This document shows, in pieces, positions 8,892-16,465 of a stretch of DNA of 64,000 nucleotides. The stretch is from Saprospiraceae bacterium. GTDB lineage: Bacteria; Bacteroidota; Bacteroidia; Chitinophagales; Saprospiraceae. The stretch is taken from the NCBI GenBank assembly GCA_019187365.1, contig JABARE010000007.1:1-64000 (forward strand), written 5' to 3'. The notes beneath the pieces are model-generated. The model was not told the DNA's origin. It searched no databases and saw only the letters and a list, made by a program, of their open reading frames with translations. A program made the position numbers and the translations under genes. Position 1 is the first letter of the stretch, and every line of letters begins with the position of its first letter.

Positions 8892-9668
8892 TCAGAGATC
8901 CTTGTTCCGGAAGATCCGCAGGGACAAGATCAGCGGAAGGAGCGTCCAAAGGAAGAGGATGCCACCCGTATAGAGCATTCCCCGGAAACTCCCGAAAAAC
9001 TCTTTGAAAAGAGCACCGGTATAGCCCATCAGCGCGCTGACGTCCATTCGAAGCATCATCGATACCCTGGTAAGGTCAATGGGATTGAGAGCGGTCAGCA
9101 ACAGGGTCAATCGCTCGAGGGGGTAATCGGAGAAGGTAAAAAGGATCATCAGTACGATGCCGTCGTAAACCAGCGCAAAGTAAAACCACAGCAACAGCAC
9201 GATGCCTATTCCGCGTGCCTTGTCGCGTGCGAGTACGGCAGCACAAAAGGCAATGGCAGTGCAGGCAAAGGTCAGCAGGGTACCGGTAAGCAAAAAGTTG
9301 AATGCCAGCATGTCCTGAAAATGCAACAGCACCGGGATGCCCAGGCCCAGAATAAAAGCCAGAACCAGGGACAGGGCACAGGCGAAGAATTCGCTGAGAA
9401 ATACCTGCCGCCTCCCAAGGGGCTGCGCCAGCAGCATCTCGATGAATTCGTAGGAATTGTAGTAGTGGATCGTCGAAAAGATCATGCTGATCAGCGGAAT
9501 GACGATCAGCTCGATGTTGAGCAGGCTCAACAGGGCTTTATCGGGGTTTTCTTCCAGGTTGAACAGCAACAGGGCGGCCAGCAACTGGAAGCCTGCATAC
9601 AATACGATGACCTTATTGCGGATGATGTCGGAAAATATGTACCGTGTCAGCGTCCACATGGCGGTCAT
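8892..9668 (-). CDS. nosY: NosY-type ABC transporter permease
   Basis: A membrane protein of 258 residues with about six hydrophobic segments (near residues 22-36, 52-68, 95-115, 125-150, 165-185 and 230-250) and little soluble sequence, as in NosY. It follows nosF with an ATGA overlap at 9665-9668, so the two are translationally coupled. Family knowledge: NosDFY form an inner-membrane/periplasmic machine that moves sulfur and/or copper for assembly of the CuZ cluster of nitrous oxide reductase. It is the last gene of the cluster. Confidence 0.88.
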   Translation of the reverse strand: MTAMWTLTRYIFSDIIRNKVIVLYAGFQLLAALLLFNLEENPDKALLSLLNIELIVIPLISMIFSTIHYYNSYEFIEMLLAQPLGRRQVFLSEFFACALSLVLAFILGLGIPVLLHFQDMLAFNFLLTGTLLTFACTAIAFCAAVLARDKARGIGIVLLLWFYFALVYDGIVLMILFTFSDYPLERLTLLLTALNPIDLTRVSMMLRMDVSALMGYTGALFKEFFGSFRGMLYTGGILFLWTLLPLILSLRIFRNKDL

Positions 9669-10378
9669 CTGTTACTTTGTTGCATAATGCTGGCGATGGC
9701 TTTTCCGAATTTCTGTTCTCCGGTGAAGCTGCGCAATTCCTCCATGCTGGCCTGGTAGTGAACGCGCCCATCCTGAAGATACAGAATGTGGGTAGTCAGG
9801 TCGTCGAGGTCGCTCAGGATGTGAGAGGTGATGACCACCAGCCGCTGATGTTCCCGTATTTTCCGGATCTTTTCCTTGAGGATTTCGGAAGACAGCGGAT
9901 CGAGTCCTGCCGTGGGTTCGTCGAGGATGTAGATCTTGGGATCAAATAAAAAGGCAACCGCAGCGCTGACTTTCTGGCGGGTACCTCCCGACAGGGTACG
10001 CATGGGCTGGTCGAAGATTCGCTCGAGGCGGTAATGGGCGATGAGTTCGTCGTCGGTTTGCCCACCCTGTTTTGCACGGAGTGACCGGAGCAGGTCGAAG
10101 AGTTGGCCAACTTTCATGTGGTCGGGATAGCGACCGATCTGAGGCATGTATCCGATGGCGGACCGGTATTGAAAATCCTCGCCAATGGCCCGGCCATTGA
10201 TGTGAATTTCTCCGCCATCCGGCCGCACCAGACCGAGAATGCATTTGATGAGGGTGGTCTTTCCGGAGCCGTTCGGCCCGATGAGTGAAACGACCTGGTT
10301 CTCATTCATGCTGAGGTCTACCTGCTGGAGGGCCCGGATGCGCTTGAAGCTCTTGGTGAGTGCACGCGTTTCGATCAT
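9665..10378 (-). CDS. nosF: NosF-type ABC transporter ATPase
   Basis: A 237-residue ABC ATPase. Walker A is GPNGSGKTTL near residue 34, the ABC signature is LSGGTRQKV, Walker B is IYILDEPTAGLD, and the switch His lies in VITSHI. Its start overlaps the nosD stop as ATGA and its stop overlaps the nosY start in the same way. The tight nosD-nosF-nosY block and the gene order support the NosF assignment rather than another drug or lipid exporter ATPase. Confidence 0.93.
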   Translation of the reverse strand: MIETRALTKSFKRIRALQQVDLSMNENQVVSLIGPNGSGKTTLIKCILGLVRPDGGEIHINGRAIGEDFQYRSAIGYMPQIGRYPDHMKVGQLFDLLRSLRAKQGGQTDDELIAHYRLERIFDQPMRTLSGGTRQKVSAAVAFLFDPKIYILDEPTAGLDPLSSEILKEKIRKIREHQRLVVITSHILSDLDDLTTHILYLQDGRVHYQASMEELRSFTGEQKFGKAIASIMQQSNR

Positions 10379-11619
10379 ACGCGCACGGGTTTCATCAGTG
10401 GCTGCTTGTCGATCAGCAATTCCGGTGTAATGCTCGGAATGGCCTTTTCCGCTTTGTCGAGAAAAGAGATGAGTATGCTGCGCAGCAGGATCAGGGTAAA
10501 GGGATTGCGCTCAACGACCATGGAGTACATGCTTACGGGACGGTAGGGCACGTCGCCCATGCCGTCGCGGGTGCGGTCGTAGCCGTCGTATTTGTCCCAG
10601 TAGTTGCGGTCAAATTCGTTGAGCACGAGGGTGCCGTTGGTGGCGATGTCGAAGGTGTTGCCAGAAAAATTGTTGAGGCTGATGCGGTTGTCGTTGCAGC
10701 TTGCCTGAACGCGCATGGCCCATCCGTTTTTGGAAAAGGAATTCCAGAGTATTTGCATGCGGCTGGATCCCTCCATGAAGATGCCGACGGTGTTGTGCAC
10801 AAAATAATTTTGCCCGATGTAGCTGTCCGTTATGTCTTTGAGCAACAATCCGTATGCTGCGTTCCCCCAGTTGTGCAAAAATTCATTTTGCTCCATGGTA
10901 ACCTTGCGCGAGTACATGACGGCCACACCGGCTCCATTTTCGATGAAGCGGTTGCCCTCGTAGCGATCGTCGTTGGAAAACATGAAATGCAAGCCATAGC
11001 GCAGATTGCCCCGGCTGGTATTGCATCGGATCCGGGAGTCTGAGACAAATTCAAAATAGATTCCGTCTCGATGTCCTGAAATGTCGTTCTCCTCGATGAG
11101 GGCGTTTTTGCATTTCCAAAGGTGGATTCCATTTCCTGTATTGTGTTCGCTGCGCGGAACCCCTTCGATGGTGTTGTTGCGAACGACGATGTCGCTGGCG
11201 TTTGCAAGATGGATGGCAAAATGACTGCGGGCGATCTGATTGTCTTCTATGTGTACGCCGGTAATGTCGATGCACTTAATGGCGGCAAGATCGTTCATCG
11301 CGGAAATTCCGCTGTTCTCAAACCGGAATCCCATAACGGTGATGTTCTTTCCGCTTAGGGTGAGGATGTCGCGGGCGTTTTCGCCGTCGAGCAGGGGACG
11401 GTCAATTCCAATTAAGGTAAGAGGCTTATCAATCAACAATTTTCCTTCGCGGTAGGTTCCCCCCATGACGATTACCGTGTCGCCGGCTGCGGCAAGTTGA
11501 AGGGCCCCTGCAATGGTAGCGTGGCCATGCGCACCACCCACGATGAGCTGGACTGCACTCAGCGGGAAGGACGTAGCCAGCAACGCCAGTATAAAAAGGC
11601 TCTTTGCAGCATTCTGCAC
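10375..11619 (-). CDS. nosD: NosD, periplasmic copper-binding beta-helix protein
   Basis: The protein has 414 residues with an N-terminal signal peptide (LFILALLATSFPLSA). The body is a right-handed parallel beta-helix with repeated short CASH-type rungs rich in N and I (for example IVVRNNTIEG, ALIEENDISG, SDSRIRCNTSRGN, FSKNGWAMRV). Family knowledge: NosD is the periplasmic partner of NosFY in maturing the CuZ centre of NosZ. It ends with an ATGA overlap onto nosF and begins three bases after the nosL stop, so nosL-nosD-nosF-nosY is one transcription unit. Confidence 0.93.
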   Translation of the reverse strand: MQNAAKSLFILALLATSFPLSAVQLIVGGAHGHATIAGALQLAAAGDTVIVMGGTYREGKLLIDKPLTLIGIDRPLLDGENARDILTLSGKNITVMGFRFENSGISAMNDLAAIKCIDITGVHIEDNQIARSHFAIHLANASDIVVRNNTIEGVPRSEHNTGNGIHLWKCKNALIEENDISGHRDGIYFEFVSDSRIRCNTSRGNLRYGLHFMFSNDDRYEGNRFIENGAGVAVMYSRKVTMEQNEFLHNWGNAAYGLLLKDITDSYIGQNYFVHNTVGIFMEGSSRMQILWNSFSKNGWAMRVQASCNDNRISLNNFSGNTFDIATNGTLVLNEFDRNYWDKYDGYDRTRDGMGDVPYRPVSMYSMVVERNPFTLILLRSILISFLDKAEKAIPSITPELLIDKQPLMKPVRV

Positions 11620-11622
11620 CGC

Positions 11623-12651
11623 TCAATCGATGTTTTGGTAAACGTAATCCCAGCCAACGATCTGACGACCATTTCCCTGTGCAGAGAAATCCTGTGCAAT
11701 GGCTTGCGTTGAGAATGCCGCCGTGTTGAAGTTCATCGGACTCCTGACATCCTGTCCAACGACAAAATGGGCTTTGCCAACGTCGATCAGGACATTCTGC
11801 TGGCTGAAATCGGCTACGAGAACGTGAGCCATTTTGCGGTTGTCAAATTCTCCCGACTTCATCATGCGCACCATACAGCCAACGTCGTCGAATTTATAGA
11901 CCTTGCCCTTTTCAGTGACGAGCTCAGCGCCAAAACGCAGGTCAACGATGCCCATTTTGCACATATGGCAAACATCTGTGCCGGGTATAAACGGTTCCGG
12001 CTTGGCCTTGCAGGATGCCGTAATCACAAAGAGGGCGGCGAGGGCGGCCAAAGGTGCGGCATTCGATTTGCGAGGACGGTGGCGGTTCCATTCGTAAATC
12101 CATACGAAGGCCATTACGGCAGCAGCGATCAAAACGATCCATCCTCCAACATCGGGTTGGGAATAGGCATCGAAATTGAGCAGCCTCTTGTGTCCGATGA
12201 GTGGTGGTTGGTACGACAATCCGGGGACTTTAATGGCGGCTGTTGGGTCGAGGTTGTGGCCATACTCGTAGGCCCACCGGTAAAAATCAAACATGCTGAA
12301 CACCCCACCAAAAGCGGTGAACACCAGATACCAGAACAGGATGGCGAGTCTGCCAAACCATGCTACCAGCAATCCCAGCAGAATGTAAAAACCAACGATG
12401 TAAACCAGAAAAGCAAATTCCGGAAACATGTCAACCGTAATTTCCTTCATGCCGATGTAGTGATTTAGTCCATTGATGATCTCCACATCACCAGTGATGG
12501 TGTACAACCAGATGTTCATCGTAAGGCCTTCCGGATATTGGGGTGCAAACAGGTCGATGCGCCAAACGGGAACAAAAAATGTTACGATCAGCAGCAGGGA
12601 GGCAAAAAATACAATCCAGCGGGAAGTTTGGCTCAATTTTGTTTTTCCCAT
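11623..12651 (-). CDS. nosL: NosL-type copper chaperone fused to an N-terminal membrane domain
   Basis: Residues 1-190 contain about four transmembrane segments (near 12-30, 79-98, 102-121 and 170-187). A second hydrophobic stretch ends in TASC (Cys214), which looks like a lipoprotein signal placed in the middle of the chain. Residues ~220-342 are NosL-like: VCHMCKMGIVD (Cys228, Met230, Cys231, Met233) and KFDDVGCM hold the Met/Cys copper-ligand pattern. Family knowledge: NosL hands Cu(I) to apo-NosZ. The N-terminal part may be a separate gene in other species, so this looks like a fusion. MITE copy B lies in the leader upstream. Confidence 0.88.
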   Translation of the reverse strand: MGKTKLSQTSRWIVFFASLLLIVTFFVPVWRIDLFAPQYPEGLTMNIWLYTITGDVEIINGLNHYIGMKEITVDMFPEFAFLVYIVGFYILLGLLVAWFGRLAILFWYLVFTAFGGVFSMFDFYRWAYEYGHNLDPTAAIKVPGLSYQPPLIGHKRLLNFDAYSQPDVGGWIVLIAAAVMAFVWIYEWNRHRPRKSNAAPLAALAALFVITASCKAKPEPFIPGTDVCHMCKMGIVDLRFGAELVTEKGKVYKFDDVGCMVRMMKSGEFDNRKMAHVLVADFSQQNVLIDVGKAHFVVGQDVRSPMNFNTAAFSTQAIAQDFSAQGNGRQIVGWDYVYQNID

Positions 12652-12758
12652 GAGAGGTGATTTTAGACAGCGGCCGGATGATGTAGGGAACCGAATCCAA
12701 ACCGGTCAGTTATTAAATGAAATCGGTGCAAAAATGTTTCGCAGAATCGGAATTTTTC

Positions 12759-12951
12759 TAATGGGCACTTCTAAAAACTCCATTTTGATGCCAGAATGAA
12801 TTTAGCAAAACAAGACGAGGCACGGTGAAGGAAGCTATGTGGAGCAATACCTGACTGAACCGCAACGAAGTATTGTGAAGCTAAATTCATTGAGCGCTTG
12901 AATCTGTGCGGGCTGGCTGGCGCAATAGGGGGTTTTTAGAAGTCACCTAAA
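12759..12951. mobile_element. MITE-like element, copy B, inside the nos cluster
   Basis: The element spans 12763-12947 (185 bp) and is the simplest member of the family. The left end is GGGCACTTCTAAAAACTCC and the right end reads inward as GGTGACTTCTAAAAACCCC. The flanking tetramers are TAAT and TAAA. The core holds TTGATGCCAGAATGAATTT and a single AAGGAAGCTATGTGGA module. It lies between the fasciclin gene and nosL and could change nosL transcription by promoter or terminator effects; no clear promoter was found within it. Confidence 0.8.
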
Positions 12952-13039
12952 ACAAAGGGGCGCAGTCCGGAAGGCCACGCCCCTCAAATCAAATCAAAAG
13001 TTCATGAACGCTCAGTATTGCATTTTGCTGAGGCGCCGA

Positions 13040-13612
13040 TCATTTTGCGGGTGGCAGCAAAACGGCATCGATCACGTAAATCAGTCCGTTTGAAGCGGGA
13101 ACCGCTGCAAGGACGTTTGCTGAGTTGTTGACCATCATCTTGCCGTCTTTTACCTGCAGGGTGATGTTGTCGCCATTGGCCATGCCCAGCGATTGCCCGT
13201 CGCGGATCATATTTTCTTTGTACACGGCAAGCGCCACGTGATACTCGAGAATATTGCGAAGCGCATCTTTCTGATCGGCCTTCATCAGATTGTCCACCGT
13301 ACCGGCGGGCAATTTGTCAAAAGCGGCATTGGTCGGAGCAAATACCGTAAAGGGTCCGGCGTTTGCAAGCGCGTGTACGTATTCAGCCTGCTGAAGGGCT
13401 TTTACCAGCGTGGAATGGTCTGCTGAACCTACAGCGACCTTGACGATGTCTTTTTGCGATTCATCGTCCTGGACGCCTGCTTGCCCGAGGTCGGTTGTGC
13501 CGGCTTCAGCTGCTTCCGGCGTTTCGGCATTTGCAACCTTATCGCCACCTCCGCAGGAAGCGAAGGTCAGCAAGGCGATCCATATCATGGAGAGCACAAT
13601 GCGATGTTTCAT
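13040..13612 (-). CDS. Fasciclin (FAS1) domain lipoprotein
   Basis: The protein has 190 residues with a lipobox ending TFASC (Cys20), then a ~35-residue acidic linker, then one FAS1 domain from about residue 55 to the end. FAS1 blocks are visible: FTVFAPTNAAFDKLP, ILEYHVA and NGLIYVIDAVLLP. It lies 37 bases downstream of nosZ on the same strand and is probably co-transcribed. FAS1 domains usually serve adhesion or small-molecule binding; a role in nitrous oxide reduction is suggested only by position. Confidence 0.88.
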   Translation of the reverse strand: MKHRIVLSMIWIALLTFASCGGGDKVANAETPEAAEAGTTDLGQAGVQDDESQKDIVKVAVGSADHSTLVKALQQAEYVHALANAGPFTVFAPTNAAFDKLPAGTVDNLMKADQKDALRNILEYHVALAVYKENMIRDGQSLGMANGDNITLQVKDGKMMVNNSANVLAAVPASNGLIYVIDAVLLPPAK

Positions 13613-13649
13613 ATACTTTTCGATTTTGTTATGAAGAAATTAAAAACCC

Positions 13650-15620
13650 TTATTGCTGATCGCCCGTACTGAAGATCAGCGGAACATTTGATCCGGACGG
13701 GCTCACCCGGACGTAGCCCTGCATCTCCTGGTGGAGGGCCGAACAAAAGTCGGTGCAATACATCGGAAAGACCCCAACGCGATCCGGCTTCCATAGCAGG
13801 GTTTGCGTTTCGCCGGGCATGATGAGCAATTCGGCATTGTTCGCTCCTTTTACGGCAAATCCATGGGGAACATCCCAGTCCTGCTCGAGGTTGGTCACGT
13901 GGAAATACACCTGATCTCCCACTTTGATGCCTTCGATGTTGTCAGGCACAATGTGAGAACGGATCGAAGTCATGTAAACGTGAACCTCGTTGCCCTTGCG
14001 CTCAACCTTTGCCTCCTTTTCGCCAAGTGCTGCGTAGGGATTCTTATTTTCTTCCAGCTTAAAGATCTTCGTCGAATTTTTCATGATCATTTCTGCCGGA
14101 ATGGCTTCCGCATAGTGAGGCTCGCCAATGGTGGGGAAGTCGAGAAGCAATTGCATTTTTTCCCCTTCAATAGAATACAGTTGAGCACTCTGACTCAGTT
14201 CAGGTCCGGTGGGCAGGTAGCGGTCTTTGGTGATCTTGTTGTATGCGATCACGTATTTGCCCCAGGGTTTTTTCGTCGGTCCTCCGGGAACGCATAGGTG
14301 CCCGATGGAATAATAGGTCGGAACGCGATCTACAACCTGCAGGTCGCTTACGCGCCATTTCACGATCTCGGAAGAAACGAAAAACGAAGTGTATGCAAAA
14401 CCCTTGTCGTCGAATTCGGTGTGAAGGGGTCCGAGTCCGGGTTTCTTCACTTCTCCATGGAGGACGGCATCGTAGTTTAGAACGGGAATGCCCTCGTAGT
14501 CACCTTCAAAATTCTTGGCAGCAATGGCCTCCTGGATCTTGGTAAAGGAGAATACGGGAATGAGGGCCGCAAGCTTGCCACTGCCAACGATGTATTCGCC
14601 ACTGGGGTCCGTATCGCAACCGTGGGGCGATTTCGGACAGGGCATGAAGTACACCATGTCGGGACAATCTTTCGGGTCGAGGACAAGGACCTCGGTTTCA
14701 ATTTTGGAAGTGGCCATATGCGTTACTTCATCATAGACGTTGTGGGCATACTTCACGTTCTTCTTCATGCCCTTCCCGGCTTTCACGTACTCTTCTGCCT
14801 TTTTCCAGTTGACGGCCATGATGAAGTCTTTGTCTTTCTGGCTTGCGTTGACTTCAAGCAGGGTGTTGGCCCTCTCCGAGTTGTAGCAGGAGAAAAAGAA
14901 CCAGCCGTGGGATTTGCCCTTGCCGGCTCTTGCAAGGTCGAAATTTACACCGGGCAGCAGGATCTGAAAAGCAATTTTCATTTCTCCCTCTGCCGGGTCA
15001 ACTGAAATGAAACTTACCGTGCCTCGGAAATTCTCCTTGTAGGATTTGATCGGAACGTCGACTTTGTCGCCCATTGGCACGCTGAAGCGCGTTCCGGCTA
15101 CCACGTATTCCGTGTTTTCGGTAATGAACGGCGAGGAGTGGTTTCCCCCGCTGTTGGGGATCTCGATGATCTCCGCTGTTCGAAACGTTTTCAGGTCGAT
15201 GCGGGCGATCCTGGGCGTGTTGTTGGCGTTTCCAAAAGCCCAACGACCATCGTGGATCCCTTCCGTAGTAGAAAGGGCCGGATGGTGCAGGTCGTCCCAT
15301 GGAACAAAACCATGTGAAGTGTTCAGCATGGGTTTTGTTTCTTCCGAATATCCCCAGCCTTTTTCCGGATCTACCGAAAATACGGGAATGACGCGGAACA
15401 AACGGCCGGAAGGCAATCCATAAACAGACATCTGTCCGCTAAAGCCTCCGGATACGAAGTTGTAGAATTCGTCGTACTTGCCCGGTGCAACATAAGCCTT
15501 CACGGCTGAATCGCCGGAGACTGCAGATTGCACACCTTTGGGTTTGCACGCCTGAATGGAGAATAAAAGACTCACCAGCATGGCTCCTCCCACCATGCCC
15601 CATGGCATTCTGAAAGACAT
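13650..15620 (-). CDS. nosZ: Nitrous oxide reductase, clade II type
   Basis: The protein has 656 residues. The signal ends in SIQAC (Cys25), so it is a Sec-type lipoprotein signal rather than the twin-arginine signal of clade I enzymes. The seven-bladed propeller carries CuZ histidines, for example DDLHHP and SGGNHSSP. The C-terminal cupredoxin domain holds the CuA site: His586 (DVPHGF) and CTDFCSALHQEM with Cys622, Cys626, His630 and Met633. All key residues appear intact, so an active N2O-to-N2 enzyme is expected in the periplasm. A c-type cytochrome gene precedes it and can serve as electron donor. Confidence 0.97.
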   Translation of the reverse strand: MSFRMPWGMVGGAMLVSLLFSIQACKPKGVQSAVSGDSAVKAYVAPGKYDEFYNFVSGGFSGQMSVYGLPSGRLFRVIPVFSVDPEKGWGYSEETKPMLNTSHGFVPWDDLHHPALSTTEGIHDGRWAFGNANNTPRIARIDLKTFRTAEIIEIPNSGGNHSSPFITENTEYVVAGTRFSVPMGDKVDVPIKSYKENFRGTVSFISVDPAEGEMKIAFQILLPGVNFDLARAGKGKSHGWFFFSCYNSERANTLLEVNASQKDKDFIMAVNWKKAEEYVKAGKGMKKNVKYAHNVYDEVTHMATSKIETEVLVLDPKDCPDMVYFMPCPKSPHGCDTDPSGEYIVGSGKLAALIPVFSFTKIQEAIAAKNFEGDYEGIPVLNYDAVLHGEVKKPGLGPLHTEFDDKGFAYTSFFVSSEIVKWRVSDLQVVDRVPTYYSIGHLCVPGGPTKKPWGKYVIAYNKITKDRYLPTGPELSQSAQLYSIEGEKMQLLLDFPTIGEPHYAEAIPAEMIMKNSTKIFKLEENKNPYAALGEKEAKVERKGNEVHVYMTSIRSHIVPDNIEGIKVGDQVYFHVTNLEQDWDVPHGFAVKGANNAELLIMPGETQTLLWKPDRVGVFPMYCTDFCSALHQEMQGYVRVSPSGSNVPLIFSTGDQQ

Positions 15621-15664
15621 AAAATTAAATTATGGTTAGAAATAGATCGTTTCCTCCGACAACA

Positions 15665-16135
15665 CTACATCTCGCCGTCGTTCTTGCGCATGAACTCCAG
15701 GATCTGTCTGGCTTCCTCCTTGCTGACATTCTGGTTGGGCATGCGAACCAAACACTGCTCGAGCAATTTTTGGGCTTCCGGGTCAGATTCAAGCATGGCT
15801 TCGACGTTGGTGATCATATTCATGATCCACGCGGGTTGGCGCTTCTTTGTAAGGCCTTTCCATCCTGGTCCAACCAACTTCTCCTCCGTCAGCTTGTGAC
15901 AGGCAAGGCACTTCAGGTTGTAAATGTTCTCTCCTCCCTTAACCCATTCTTCGTTTAGTGGACTCCCGAGGGTCATGTCTTCATCTTTGATCAGGGTTCC
16001 ATGGACTTCCGGTTGGCTTTTTTCGATTGCCTCGAAGTCAACCGGGGGTAAATCCTCCTTCACCCCCCCTTTGCACTGGACCAGCAAGATAGACGCCAGT
16101 CCCAATCCCAGCACTGCAATGATCTGATTTTTCAT
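15665..16135 (-). CDS. Lipoprotein c-type cytochrome of the nos cluster
   Basis: The protein has 156 residues with a lipobox ending LLVQC (Cys21) and one heme c site, CLACH (Cys76, Cys79, His80). A likely axial Met sits in CLVRMPNQNV. It is a class I monoheme cytochrome c. It is the first gene of the nos transcription unit, 44 bases upstream of nosZ, and follows a strong promoter candidate. It probably carries electrons from the respiratory chain to NosZ. Confidence 0.92.
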   Translation of the reverse strand: MKNQIIAVLGLGLASILLVQCKGGVKEDLPPVDFEAIEKSQPEVHGTLIKDEDMTLGSPLNEEWVKGGENIYNLKCLACHKLTEEKLVGPGWKGLTKKRQPAWIMNMITNVEAMLESDPEAQKLLEQCLVRMPNQNVSKEEARQILEFMRKNDGEM

Positions 16136-16160
16136 GTTGATTTGATTTTAAAAAATTTCC

Positions 16161-16192
16161 CAAAGATACTTGGGTAATTTTTACATTTCAAA
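16161..16192 (-). promoter_or_regulatory. Bacteroidota promoter for the nos cluster
   Basis: Read on the minus strand, TTTG (16192-16189) is followed after 20 bases by TATCTTTG (16168-16161), matching the Bacteroidota -33/-7 pattern TTTG-N19/20-TAnnTTTG. It ends 26 bases before the cytochrome ATG at 16135. No clear CRP/FNR palindrome was seen. Confidence 0.65.
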
Positions 16193-16465
16193 GGTCTTCC
16201 CGTCGACCGCCAGTCACCGTGACATCGGTCAACATCGCCTATGATTCCCGTCATAGCTGCCGCTGACCGGAATGCTAAGCAAATTGCTGATTTTTAGCCC
16301 GATGCAGTGTGCACGGGCAATTGCGCGCGCCATCTTCTTCGCAGGGCGAAATGCCAGACCGGAAACCCCTGCAATTCATTGGCAAAGCATTGGGTTTTGA
16401 TTAACACACGAGCGTTGAAATGAAAAAATCAGACGCCAGGGGCTGAAATTATTTGTGCTCCTACA
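16193..16465. other. Gene-free intergenic region between the nos promoter and the TPR gene
   Basis: This lies upstream of the nos promoter and downstream of the TPR-protein stop. I see no gene or recognisable RNA; any regulatory sites for nos expression would be here. Confidence 0.4.
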
